From assembly GCA_018266955.1 (NCBI GenBank), contig JAFDZI010000005.1, forward strand, positions 1 to 64,000: a DNA stretch of 64,000 bases, read 5' to 3'. This DNA comes from Bacteroidota bacterium. Lineage in GTDB: Bacteria; Bacteroidota; Bacteroidia; Flavobacteriales; Weeksellaceae. Positions within the stretch are counted from its first letter, which is position 1. Each line of letters begins with the position of its first letter. Below are positions 44,356 through 53,432 of the stretch, piece after piece. A model generated the notes under the pieces. The model was not told the origin of the DNA. It searched no databases and saw only the letters and a list, made by a program, of their open reading frames with translations. Made by a program: the position numbers and the translations under genes.

Positions 44356-44559
44356 ATGGATTTTTTATATTTGATGATTATTTGCAGTGTTTCGCTGGCA
44401 GTGGTTTTTTTAATCATTTTCATCATCAATGTTAAAAAAGGACAGTTCGAAGATGATGAATCTCCGGCAGTTAGGATATTATTCGAAGATGAAGTGAGAG
44501 AACAAAAAGAAACCGAAGAAAGTCCAAAGCAAGAAAAAAAAGAAGAAAAAAACAGTTAA
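44356..44559 (+). CDS. ccoS: cbb3 oxidase assembly protein CcoS
   Basis: This 67-residue protein has one membrane helix (about 3-25) followed by a FEDDESPAVRILFED stretch, the conserved CcoS pattern, and a charged Lys/Glu tail. CcoS helps insert copper and heme cofactors into cbb3 oxidase. It is first in the cbb3 locus, 9 nt before ccoNO. The usual partner CcoI (copper P-type ATPase) is not next to it in this window. Confidence 0.88.
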   Translation: MDFLYLMIICSVSLAVVFLIIFIINVKKGQFEDDESPAVRILFEDEVREQKETEESPKQEKKEEKNS

Positions 44560-44568
44560 TTATATAAA

Positions 44569-46827
44569 ATGGAGACACAAAAGTTTAGTTACGACAACAG
44601 TATTGTTCGTGCATTTCTCTATGCAACCATCGTTTTTGGTATCGTAGGGTTTTTGTTAGGACTTACTGCTGCTTTGATGTTATTCTATCCGGAGCTTCCT
44701 GAATATTTTTTAGGAACCGATGACACAACCATCAAAACCTTATCTTCTGGAGGGATTCAAGGTTTGATCAATTCTCATGGGTATTTTGGTTTCGGTAGAA
44801 TTAGAATGTTGCATACCTCTGCGGTAATTTTCGCATTCGTATGTAATGGTTTCTTTGCCGGAGCTTATTATTCTATGCAAAGATTATTAAAAACAAGAAT
44901 GTGGAGCGATACACTTTCTTGGGTGCATTTCTGGGGATGGCAATTAATGATTGTTGCCGTGGTAATTACTTTCCTTATGGGGATTAATACCTCTAAAGAA
45001 TATGCAGAGCACGAATGGCCAATCGATATTTTGATTACCGTTATCTGGGTGATTTTTGGTATCAATATGTTTGCAACAGTTGCCATCAGAAGAGTAAGAC
45101 ATTTGTATGTGGCTATTTGGTTCTACATCGGAACTTGGATTGCTATTGCTATGTTGCATATATTCAATAATTTAGAAGTTCCACTTTCATTTACTGGATG
45201 GAAATCATATTCAGCTTATTCTGGAGTAAAAGATGCATTAGTACAATGGTGGTACGGACACAATGCCGTAGCATTTGTACTTACAACGCCTATCCTTGGT
45301 TTGATGTATTATTTCGTTCCTAAAGCTGCAGAAAGACCAGTTTTCTCTTACAAACTTTCTATTATTCACTTCTGGTCATTGATTTTTGTTTATATCTGGG
45401 CAGGGCCTCACCATTTACAATATACAGCTTTACCTGCATGGGTACAAGCTACAGGAACAGGTTTTTCCATTATGCTTATTGCTCCATCTTGGGGAGGGAT
45501 GCTCAATGGTTTGCTAACATTGAGAGGTTCTTGGGATAAGGTTAGAGAAAATCCTATCCTTAAATTCTTTGTTGTTGCCATCACTTGTTATGGTATGGCT
45601 ACTTTCGAAGGGCCAATCTTGGCAACGAAAACCTTAAATAAAATTGGTCACTTTACCGATTGGGTAATTGGGCATGTTCACTTAGGTGCTTTGGGATGGA
45701 ATGGTTTCATCACCTTTGGTATGATTTATTGGTTGGTACCCGTAATGTGGAGAACCAAATTATGGTCTGTTAAGTTGGCCAACTGGCATTTCTGGTTAGG
45801 AACATTAGGAATTATTTTCTATGCCGTTCCTTTGTACATCGCTGGTTTTACACAAGGATTAATGTGGAAAGAATTCAATCCAGACGGTACTTTGATGTAC
45901 AAAAACTGGTTGGATACCGTAACGGCTATTTTACCTTACTATAAAATGAGATTTGTAGGTGGTACATTATATATTACAGGAGCTATCCTTATGGTAGTGA
46001 ATGTGATTGCCACTGCAAGACAAGGATCATTCCAAAAAGAAGTACCTGCTGAAGCTCCTGCATTGGCAAACATCGGAAAAGCAAGAAAAGAAGGAGAAGG
46101 CGTACACTTATGGTTAGAGAGAATGCCTTTGTATCTTACAGTTTTATCTTTAATTGCGCTTGCAATTGGTGGTATGGTACAGATTATTCCTACATTGACC
46201 GTAAAAGAAAATGTACCTACAATCTCTGCTGTTAAGCCATATTCACCACTAGAATTAGAAGGTAGAGACTTGTACATCCGTGAAGGTTGTAACTCTTGTC
46301 ACACGCAAATGATTCGTCCTTTCCGTGATGAAGTAGTTCGTTTTAACGGGAAAAATGGTCAATATTCTAAAGCCGGAGAGTTTGTTTACGATAGACCATT
46401 CCTTTGGGGATCTAAGAGAACGGGACCGGATTTGCACAGACAAGGTGGTAAAAACCCAAGTTCTTGGCATTACAAACACATGTACAACCCAAGATCGACA
46501 TCCGCAGGTTCTATCATGCCTCGTTACCCATGGTTGATCGCAACCGATTTGGATCGTACCAAAATGGTGGATAAGTTGAATTTGATGAAGAATACTTTCG
46601 ATGTACCGTATACTCAAGCAGAAATCGATAGTGCTAACACTTGGGCAGATAACCAAGCGAAGAAAATCGTTAAGGATATTTTCTCTGAAGCAGCCGACCT
46701 AAAAACGGCTTACGCAGATAGACCAGGTCAGTTAGAGAAAAAAGAAATCGTAGCATTGATTGCTTACCTACAAAGATTAGGAACAGACATCAAAACGACG
46801 GAAGTAAAAACTGCTAGTATAAAATAA
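44569..46827 (+). CDS. ccoNO: cbb3 cytochrome c oxidase subunit CcoN-CcoO fusion
   Basis: This 752-residue protein fuses the catalytic subunit I (CcoN, about 1-485, twelve helices) to the membrane-anchored monoheme cytochrome c (CcoO, about 525-752). Heme/copper ligands are visible: RMLHTSAV (low-spin heme), WWYGHNAV and GPHHLQY (CuB), and GHVHLGALGW (both hemes). CcoO carries NSCHTQMIRPF (CxxCH heme). The fusion is typical of Bacteroidota. The enzyme reduces O2 with high affinity and pumps protons, suggesting microaerobic growth. ccoQ follows 21 nt later. Confidence 0.96.
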   Translation: METQKFSYDNSIVRAFLYATIVFGIVGFLLGLTAALMLFYPELPEYFLGTDDTTIKTLSSGGIQGLINSHGYFGFGRIRMLHTSAVIFAFVCNGFFAGAYYSMQRLLKTRMWSDTLSWVHFWGWQLMIVAVVITFLMGINTSKEYAEHEWPIDILITVIWVIFGINMFATVAIRRVRHLYVAIWFYIGTWIAIAMLHIFNNLEVPLSFTGWKSYSAYSGVKDALVQWWYGHNAVAFVLTTPILGLMYYFVPKAAERPVFSYKLSIIHFWSLIFVYIWAGPHHLQYTALPAWVQATGTGFSIMLIAPSWGGMLNGLLTLRGSWDKVRENPILKFFVVAITCYGMATFEGPILATKTLNKIGHFTDWVIGHVHLGALGWNGFITFGMIYWLVPVMWRTKLWSVKLANWHFWLGTLGIIFYAVPLYIAGFTQGLMWKEFNPDGTLMYKNWLDTVTAILPYYKMRFVGGTLYITGAILMVVNVIATARQGSFQKEVPAEAPALANIGKARKEGEGVHLWLERMPLYLTVLSLIALAIGGMVQIIPTLTVKENVPTISAVKPYSPLELEGRDLYIREGCNSCHTQMIRPFRDEVVRFNGKNGQYSKAGEFVYDRPFLWGSKRTGPDLHRQGGKNPSSWHYKHMYNPRSTSAGSIMPRYPWLIATDLDRTKMVDKLNLMKNTFDVPYTQAEIDSANTWADNQAKKIVKDIFSEAADLKTAYADRPGQLEKKEIVALIAYLQRLGTDIKTTEVKTASIK

Positions 46828-46848
46828 TCAAATTTCTAAAGGAGCATT

Positions 46849-47031
46849 ATGATACCACAAAGTTTTAAGGATATATTATCCAATGGAGAAAATGCCAATC
46901 TGTATCAGATTATTGCATTGTTTATCTTTATCTTTTTCTTCGTAGGCTTAATTGTTTATGTCTTTTCAAGACCGAAAAAACATTACGAAGAAGATGCGAA
47001 TGCTCCTTTAGATGATGATACTAATCAATAA
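46849..47031 (+). CDS. ccoQ: CcoQ/FixQ-like small subunit of cbb3 oxidase
   Basis: This 60-residue protein has one membrane helix (about 20-41) followed by FSRPKKHYEEDANAP, a pattern of CcoQ-type subunits (helix, then short polar segment with Arg-Pro-Lys). It lies between ccoNO and ccoP, where CcoQ normally is, and is thought to stabilise the complex. Confidence 0.82.
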   Translation: MIPQSFKDILSNGENANLYQIIALFIFIFFFVGLIVYVFSRPKKHYEEDANAPLDDDTNQ

Positions 47032-47050
47032 CAATTAAAGATATTAAATT

Positions 47051-47929
47051 ATGAAACCTAGAACTCCCATATATATCAGCATCTTTTGGGTATTTGTAGC
47101 CCTATTTGTTGTGTATTACATGTTTGTACAAAACAGTTCTTTCCTTACATCACCATACTTTTGGGGTACTTCTGTAATAGCAATTATCCTAACTTTTATC
47201 CATTCTTCTCTAGGTGATGTCATTGAAAACGAACAATTCAAACGACTTTCAGGCGAAGAGAAAGCAGCTTATATTGAAAGTAAGAAAAAACCTTATTTCA
47301 AAGCTCTTTACGAATCTGCGTTTAAAAAACAAAGTGCCAAAGAAGAGAAAGACATCCTTATCGACCATGGTTTTGATGGGATTATGGAACTAGACAATCA
47401 ATTGCCAAAATGGTGGTTAGGACTTTTCTGGTTCGGTGTAGCCTATTGTATTGTATATCTAGTTGCATTCTCTTTTTCAGATTTCGCACATCAAGGGAAG
47501 GAATATGATGAAGAATACAAACACCAGACAGCTGCTATTGCAGAATACATGAAAACAGCTCCTCAAGCCACTTTAGAAAATGCAAAATATTCTGCGGATA
47601 ATATTGCAGCTGGTGAAGAAGTTTTCAAAACGAACTGCGTATCTTGCCATGGAGATGGTGGTAAAGGAGGAATTGGTCCTAACTTAACGGATAACTCATG
47701 GATTAACCAACCGGAAAAAACATTATTTAAAAATGTATTCCACATGGTAGAAGATGGTAGCCCGAACAACCCTGCCATGCAGGCATTTGGTAAAAATGGT
47801 GTATTAACAGGAAATGACATTCAAAATGTTGCAGCCTATGTATATCACATCAACCAAGAAGTAAAACCAATCACTACCGCAGAAGGGGGTGCTGCTCCTC
47901 AAGGAACAGAAGCTCATTGGGAAAAATAA
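47051..47929 (+). CDS. ccoP: cbb3 oxidase cytochrome c subunit CcoP (monoheme)
   Basis: This 292-residue protein has two membrane helices at the N-terminus (about 8-27 and 33-50), a further helix near 125-147, and the CcoP N-terminal signature FDGIMELDNQLPKWWLGLFW. One cytochrome c domain follows (about 180-272) with a single CVSCHGDGGKGG heme site and a Met ligand (NPAMQAFG). Proteobacterial CcoP has two hemes; this single-heme form is usual in Bacteroidota. It is followed by a terminator, so ccoG is a new unit. Confidence 0.93.
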   Translation: MKPRTPIYISIFWVFVALFVVYYMFVQNSSFLTSPYFWGTSVIAIILTFIHSSLGDVIENEQFKRLSGEEKAAYIESKKKPYFKALYESAFKKQSAKEEKDILIDHGFDGIMELDNQLPKWWLGLFWFGVAYCIVYLVAFSFSDFAHQGKEYDEEYKHQTAAIAEYMKTAPQATLENAKYSADNIAAGEEVFKTNCVSCHGDGGKGGIGPNLTDNSWINQPEKTLFKNVFHMVEDGSPNNPAMQAFGKNGVLTGNDIQNVAAYVYHINQEVKPITTAEGGAAPQGTEAHWEK

Positions 47930-47946
47930 TCTCCACAATTATACTG

Positions 47947-47977
47947 AAAAGTCATCCCAAGTGGATGGCTTTTTTAC
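47947..47977 (+). terminator. Terminator behind ccoP
   Basis: The stem AAGTCATCC / GGATGGCTT (one G-U pair, 5-nt loop) is followed by a T run. Confidence 0.8.
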
Positions 47978-48032
47978 TTTATTGAAAATATAATTCGTAA
48001 TCATAGTCACAGACTTTACGGGGTTTATACAC

Positions 48033-48040
48033 TAACTTTG
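48033..48040 (+). promoter_or_regulatory. -7 box (TAACTTTG) of ccoG
   Basis: Consensus -7 element 26 nt before the ccoG ATG, after the ccoP terminator. Confidence 0.55.
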
Positions 48041-48066
48041 TAGGTCAAATTAATTTTTACTTTTTT

Positions 48067-49524
48067 ATGTCAGATCAAGATCAGTCTCAAAATTTTAGAG
48101 GTGGACAAGGACAAGTGGTAGATCCCGAAACTTTTAGAGATACCGTAGGAACCATGGATAATACAGGGAAAAGAAAATGGGTATTCCCTAAAATGCCTAA
48201 TGGTGTCTATACTAATTATAGGACCATAGTAGCAATCGTATTACTTATTTTGTTTTTCATTATTCCTTTCATTAAAATTAATGGCAACCCACTTATTTTA
48301 ATCAATATTTTAGATCGAAAGTTTTTCTTGTTTGGACAACCATTTTTTCCACAAGATTTCTTTATTCTTGCTCTCGGAGCCATTACCTCATTGGTGTTTA
48401 TCATTCTATTTACCGTAGCATTTGGTCGAATTTTTTGCGGATGGATTTGTCCACAAACAATATTCATGGAAATGGTTTTTAGAAAAATAGAATATTGGAT
48501 AGAAGGCGATAGAAACAAACAAATGAAACTCGATCGACAAAAATGGGATACAGAAAAAATATGGAAAAGAGGATTGAAATGGTCCATCTATATTATTATT
48601 TCTCTCATTGTAACTCATTTTATGTTCATGTATATCGTTGGATACCAAGAGGTAGTTCGAATAATGAAAGAAGGCCCACTGGCCAATTCAACCAATTTCT
48701 TGGTTATGGTTTTGTTCACTGCTGCTTTCTATTTTGTATTTGCATGGTTTAGAGAACAAGTTTGTACACTAGTTTGTCCTTATGGAAGATTACAAGGGGT
48801 ACTGATAGACAAGCAAACCATTAATGTGTACTATGATTTTAAAAGAGGTGAAAATAGAGCGAAATGGAAAAAAGGGGAAGATAGAAAAGCCGCTGGAAAA
48901 GGGGATTGTATCGACTGCAACCAATGTGTAGTAGTTTGCCCTACAGGGATTGATATCCGAGATGGTCAGCAGTTGGAGTGCATCAATTGTACTGCATGTA
49001 TAGATGCTTGCGACGAAGTAATGGTTAAAGTTGGTTTCCCAAAAGGACTCATTCGTTACGCTACAGAAGATGAAATTGAACAAGAAAAGCCATTCAAATT
49101 TACTACCAGAATGAAAGCATATGCATTAGTTCTATTAGCGATGATTGGATTTTTAGTCTTTTTATTGCAAGACAGAGGAATTATGGAGGCTAAATTTATA
49201 AAACCAGCTGGATCTACTTACTTTGTGCGCGATGGAAGAATTTCAAATTCATATAATTATACACTTTTAAACAAATCGAATAAAGATATTAAACTAAGTG
49301 TTAAAGTTATAAGTCCTTCACACGGGGAAGTTTCCATGGATGGCAGTCAATTTATTATTGTTAAAAGAGATCAAATAACCAAAGGAACGATTAGCATCAG
49401 CTTTCCAGAAAAAGAAATAGCCCTGTCCAAACAAAATATTGAAATTGCCGTTTACAACGAAAAAGGTGAAAAACTGGACGAGTATAAAACTTATTTCGAA
49501 GGACCGTTTAAACTTGCTTTTTAA
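48067..49524 (+). CDS. ccoG: Cytochrome oxidase accessory protein CcoG
   Basis: This 485-residue membrane protein has an N-terminal helix (about 53-75) and further helices, with FCGWICPQT and LVCPYGRLQG motifs. A cytoplasmic dicluster ferredoxin domain follows: CIDCNQCVVVCPTG and CINCTACIDACDE (two [4Fe-4S] clusters). The C-terminal part (about 365-485) is an Ig-like periplasmic domain. In other bacteria CcoG reduces Cu(II) to Cu(I) for cbb3 assembly. It is the first gene of the ccoG-ccoH-safE unit. Confidence 0.95.
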   Translation: MSDQDQSQNFRGGQGQVVDPETFRDTVGTMDNTGKRKWVFPKMPNGVYTNYRTIVAIVLLILFFIIPFIKINGNPLILINILDRKFFLFGQPFFPQDFFILALGAITSLVFIILFTVAFGRIFCGWICPQTIFMEMVFRKIEYWIEGDRNKQMKLDRQKWDTEKIWKRGLKWSIYIIISLIVTHFMFMYIVGYQEVVRIMKEGPLANSTNFLVMVLFTAAFYFVFAWFREQVCTLVCPYGRLQGVLIDKQTINVYYDFKRGENRAKWKKGEDRKAAGKGDCIDCNQCVVVCPTGIDIRDGQQLECINCTACIDACDEVMVKVGFPKGLIRYATEDEIEQEKPFKFTTRMKAYALVLLAMIGFLVFLLQDRGIMEAKFIKPAGSTYFVRDGRISNSYNYTLLNKSNKDIKLSVKVISPSHGEVSMDGSQFIIVKRDQITKGTISISFPEKEIALSKQNIEIAVYNEKGEKLDEYKTYFEGPFKLAF

Positions 49525-49533
49525 AAATTAATT

Positions 49534-49989
49534 ATGGTTAAAAATTTTAATTGGGGACATGGGATTGTATTGGCGTTAGCCTCCTTCATGGCTTTTATAT
49601 TATATATGGTATTTATCTTTCCAAACGGGAAGCAAAATGCAGAAATGATTTCGGATAATTATTACGAAGAGGAAATGCAATACCAACAAGTAATTGATGC
49701 CAAAAATAATGCATCCCAACTTAGTGAAATTCCAAAATATTCTGAATCTGACGCAGGGATTACCCTATCTTTTCCTTCTTCTATCCAGGTAGATCAAGGT
49801 AAAGTTGACTTCTCCTTATTCCGTACAGATGATAAAAATTTGGATGTCAATAAAAGCATTGTGTTGGATGCCAACAAATCATTCGTTATACCGAAGCAAG
49901 TATTAGTAGCGGGTTCTTATACCTTAAAGGTGAAATGGAAAGAAAAAAGGAATGATTTTCAGGTAGATTACGATATACAATGGAAGTAA
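49534..49989 (+). CDS. ccoH: FixH/CcoH-like membrane protein
   Basis: This 151-residue protein has one N-terminal membrane helix (about 8-27) and a periplasmic domain with NYYEEEMQYQQVIDA, the pattern of FixH/CcoH, which helps cbb3 assembly and stability. The C-terminus is an immunoglobulin-like strand set. It lies 9 nt after ccoG, and its stop region overlaps the next ATG by 10 nt. Confidence 0.9.
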   Translation: MVKNFNWGHGIVLALASFMAFILYMVFIFPNGKQNAEMISDNYYEEEMQYQQVIDAKNNASQLSEIPKYSESDAGITLSFPSSIQVDQGKVDFSLFRTDDKNLDVNKSIVLDANKSFVIPKQVLVAGSYTLKVKWKEKRNDFQVDYDIQWK

Positions 49990-50714
49990 CCCTCGTCATA
50001 TCTGCTTTAGCATTGGGCTTTGCCTCTGGATTCCATTGTATTGGAATGTGCGGTCCCATTGCTTTATCTTTGGGATTAACCAAATCTCAAGCATTGAATT
50101 ATTATTTTCAAAATCTAACCTATCAGTTGGGCAGGATTGTTTCGTACAGTTTCTTGGGTGCAATTTTAGGAATCGTGGGTCAAGGTTTTGAAATGGCTGG
50201 ATTTCAACAATATTTAACCATTGGGGTAGGTATTCTTTTGATTCTAATGGCCATTTTTTCTTTTGGTGGAAAGGATTTTGCAAGTAAAATTCCTTTTCTT
50301 ACACCAGCTTTGTTTGCTGTTAAAAAAAATCTTGGACAACTAATCCAAAAATCGGATTATCAATCGAGGTTTTTAACTGGAGTGTTGAATGGGTTTTTAC
50401 CTTGCGGAATGGTGTATATGGCACTTACCGCTTCTTTAGCAGCTGGAGGAATTTGGCAAAGTGCAACTTATATGGCTGTTTTCGGTTTAGGTACACTTCC
50501 TTTTATGTTTGCAGTAGTACTTCTGGGGGGAATGGTAACTCAAGCATTTAGACTGAAAGCGCTCAAACTCATTCCTTTTATCATGATTGTATTGGGAGGA
50601 TTGTTTATCCTTAGAGGTATGGAATTAGGTATTCCCTATATTTCGCCTAAATCAGAAGCATTGCATTTGCATAAATCAAATTCATCATCGGATGTAAAAG
50701 AGAACTGCCATTAA
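49980..50714 (+). CDS. SafE/UreH-type membrane transporter of the cbb3 locus
   Basis: This 244-residue six-helix protein has GFASGFHCIGMCGPIALSLG at the N-terminus, the His-Cys-Gly-Met-Cys-Gly-Pro signature of the DsbD-like/UreH family, and FLPCGMVYMALT later. Members next to cbb3 genes are thought to move copper or thiol-redox equivalents; they are labelled sulfite exporter TauE/SafE by homology, which is probably misleading here. The gene overlaps ccoH by 10 nt. The tail is His-containing (LHLHKSNSSSDVKENCH), a possible metal site. Confidence 0.85.
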   Translation: MEVTLVISALALGFASGFHCIGMCGPIALSLGLTKSQALNYYFQNLTYQLGRIVSYSFLGAILGIVGQGFEMAGFQQYLTIGVGILLILMAIFSFGGKDFASKIPFLTPALFAVKKNLGQLIQKSDYQSRFLTGVLNGFLPCGMVYMALTASLAAGGIWQSATYMAVFGLGTLPFMFAVVLLGGMVTQAFRLKALKLIPFIMIVLGGLFILRGMELGIPYISPKSEALHLHKSNSSSDVKENCH

Positions 50715-50726
50715 GCCCAAAATATA

Positions 50727-50762
50727 AAAGCCTCTGAAATCTTTATTCAGAGGCTTTTTTTT
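50727..50762. terminator. Bidirectional terminator between the safE-like gene and lon
   Basis: A 12-bp stem (AAGCCTCTGAA / TTCAGAGGCTT) is flanked by A and T runs and serves two convergent genes. Confidence 0.88.
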
Positions 50763-50776
50763 CCTGTTAATTTATT

Positions 50777-53179
50777 TTAAACCAAGGCAAGAGAAATTAC
50801 TTCGTAAATGGTTTTCACATATTTTATAGACATACCTTTCAGATAGTCTTGCTTTATTTCTTCTACATCTTTTTTGTTTGCTTCACAAAGGATAACTTCT
50901 TTTATCCCTGCTCTGTTGGCAGCCAATAATTTCTCTTTAATTCCACCTACTGGCAGCACTTTACCTCTAAGGGTTATTTCTCCTGTCATCGCCAAATGGG
51001 GTTTCACATTTCTATTTTTAAAACTCGACACCATAGAGGTCAGCATGGCGATTCCAGCGGAAGGACCATCTTTAGGGGTTGCCCCCTCTGGTACATGTAC
51101 ATGGATGTTGTGGTTCTCAATAATGTCCGCATCAATGCCAAGATCTTGATGTTTGGCTTTAATGTATTCCAATGCAATGGTAGCAGATTCCTTCATAACA
51201 TTACCCAGATTTCCCGTCATGGTTAGATTGCCTTTACCTTTGCTCAAAATACTTTCGATAAATAAAATATCACCACCAACAGAAGTCCATGCAAGTCCGG
51301 TAACTACTCCAGGAACTTCACTTTCTTCAGATTGATTTTTCGGTCTTGGTATGCCCAATATTTCATCGATCTTTTCAATGGATATTTTGGGATCAAAATC
51401 TTTTTCCATCGCAGTTTGCAAAGCAACCCATCGGGCAATAGCGGCAATTCTTTTTTCCAAAGTTCGTACGCCACTTTCCGAGGTATGTGCTTCTATGATG
51501 TGCTTAAACTCAGCATTTCCCAATTTAAAAGATTTGGTTTGAAGCCCATTTTCCTCTATTTGTTTTTTAATTAAATGCTTTTTGGCTATTTCAATTTTTT
51601 CTTCTAAGGTGTAACCTGATATTTCTATCAGCTCCATTCTGTCCAAAAGTGGGGTTTGTATGGACGAAAGAGAATTGGCTGTTGCAATAAACATTACTTT
51701 GGAAAGATCGTATCCTATTTCCAAGAAATTGTCATAAAACGAATGATTTTGTTCCGGATCCAGTACTTCCAATAATGCAGAACTTGGATCTCCATGCATG
51801 CCTTGTCCTAGTTTGTCTATCTCATCTAACACAATCACAGGATTGCTGGTTCCGGATTTTTTAATACTTTGTAATATTCTTCCAGCCATTGCACCTATAT
51901 AAGTTTTTCTGTGCCCTCGGATTTCGGACTCATCGTGCAAGCCACCCAAAGAAACACGAACATATTTCCTGCCCAAAGCATCGGCAATAGATTTGCCTAA
52001 AGATGTTTTCCCAACTCCCGGAGGCCCAACCAAACAAAGGATAGGAGATTTCATATTGCTTTTAAGCTTTAAAACCGCCATGTGTTCCAAGATTCTTTTC
52101 TTGATGTCTTCCAATCCAAAATGGGCTTTATCCAGAATTTTTTGGGCTTTATTAATATTAAAAATATCCTGAGTATAATTTTGCCACGGCAAATCGGTGA
52201 AAAAATCTAAATAATTTCTTTGAACATTATAATCTGGAGAATTAGGATTATGTCTTTGTAGCCTTTTGATTTCTTTTTGGAAGTGTTCTTCAATTTCTTT
52301 AGACCAAGATTTTTTCTTAGCCTTGGCCAATAGGTCGTCAACATCCGATTCTGGGCCTCCTCCTAATTCTTCTTGTATCGTTTTTATCTGCTGATTAAGG
52401 AAATACTCTCTCTGGTTTTTGTCTAGTTCTTTATTGGTTTTTTGATGAATTAAGTTTCTTAATTCTAATTTTTTGAAGTCTTCCAACATCAATTCATAAC
52501 ATTTTTCAGCTCTTTTTTGAATCGATCTTTCTTCTAATAAAATTTGCTTATCGCTCGCATTAAAGTTGGCGTTGGTGCAAATGAAATTCAACATTTCTTC
52601 ACCTTTGTTCATATTATTGATGGCGAAATTGGCCCCATTGGGAATGTTGGGGTCCAGTTGAATAATTTTAAGCGCAAGATCTTTTATATTTTCAAGTAGC
52701 GCATCGTATTCCTCGTTGTTTTTAGCAACTGTATCACTCAACTTAGATACTGTTGCACGGAAATAAGTAGCACTGTCCGAAAGTTTTTTTATTTTAAATC
52801 TTTGGATACCTTTGGTGATTACAGTGGTGTTTCCATCGGGGAGTTTGATGGTTTTAATGATGCGTACAATAGTACCTACGGTGTACAAATCCTCTATTTT
52901 GGGATTTTCTACATTGGGGTTTTTCTGGCTTACAATGCCTATTAATTCATTGTTTTTTTGCGCTTCTTCTATTAGTCGTTTACTTTGATCTCTACCCGCA
53001 GTAATGGGGATAATGATTTGTGGAAACATTACAAGATTTCTAACCGGTAGGATAGGGTAATCGATTTGTTTTTTATTGATTTTGTCACCAACGGGTTCTC
53101 TCAAATCAATTTCTTCGCTTACAATACTAAATCCTTCCGTTAGGATGTCATCAAAATCTATATCATCAAACTCTGTCAT
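50777..53179 (-). CDS. lon: ATP-dependent protease La (Lon)
   Basis: This 800-residue protease has the N-terminal LON substrate-binding domain (about 40-245), the AAA+ module with Walker A GPPGVGKTSLG (about 385) and Walker B VIVLDEIDKLG, and a C-terminal protease domain with the Ser/Lys dyad (GPSAG and GGIKEKLLAA). It degrades damaged and regulatory proteins in the cytoplasm. The length fits the LonA type. It is monocistronic. Confidence 0.97.
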   Translation of the reverse strand: MTEFDDIDFDDILTEGFSIVSEEIDLREPVGDKINKKQIDYPILPVRNLVMFPQIIIPITAGRDQSKRLIEEAQKNNELIGIVSQKNPNVENPKIEDLYTVGTIVRIIKTIKLPDGNTTVITKGIQRFKIKKLSDSATYFRATVSKLSDTVAKNNEEYDALLENIKDLALKIIQLDPNIPNGANFAINNMNKGEEMLNFICTNANFNASDKQILLEERSIQKRAEKCYELMLEDFKKLELRNLIHQKTNKELDKNQREYFLNQQIKTIQEELGGGPESDVDDLLAKAKKKSWSKEIEEHFQKEIKRLQRHNPNSPDYNVQRNYLDFFTDLPWQNYTQDIFNINKAQKILDKAHFGLEDIKKRILEHMAVLKLKSNMKSPILCLVGPPGVGKTSLGKSIADALGRKYVRVSLGGLHDESEIRGHRKTYIGAMAGRILQSIKKSGTSNPVIVLDEIDKLGQGMHGDPSSALLEVLDPEQNHSFYDNFLEIGYDLSKVMFIATANSLSSIQTPLLDRMELIEISGYTLEEKIEIAKKHLIKKQIEENGLQTKSFKLGNAEFKHIIEAHTSESGVRTLEKRIAAIARWVALQTAMEKDFDPKISIEKIDEILGIPRPKNQSEESEVPGVVTGLAWTSVGGDILFIESILSKGKGNLTMTGNLGNVMKESATIALEYIKAKHQDLGIDADIIENHNIHVHVPEGATPKDGPSAGIAMLTSMVSSFKNRNVKPHLAMTGEITLRGKVLPVGGIKEKLLAANRAGIKEVILCEANKKDVEEIKQDYLKGMSIKYVKTIYEVISLALV

Positions 53180-53432
53180 AGTTATCGGTCAATTTGTCTT
53201 TGTTAATTATGTTTTCACTCATTTCCTTCACCGTTTTTATCGTTTAATTATGTGAAAGAATAGGCATTAGACTTCAATCTCAATTCTTATGCCATTGCAA
53301 AAGATTAAGACAATTTTGCAGTTGGTGAAAATTGAGGCTTTAATTTAACGCTTAATGACCTTTTGACAGTTAATCAAAAATAAATTTGTAAAATGGGCGG
53401 ATTGAAATTAATTTAAATCAAAAATTCTGTCT

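Noticed and set aside
44356-50714. FNR-type control sites at the cbb3 locus
   Set aside because: No TTGAT-N4-ATCAA or close variant was found upstream of ccoS or ccoG.
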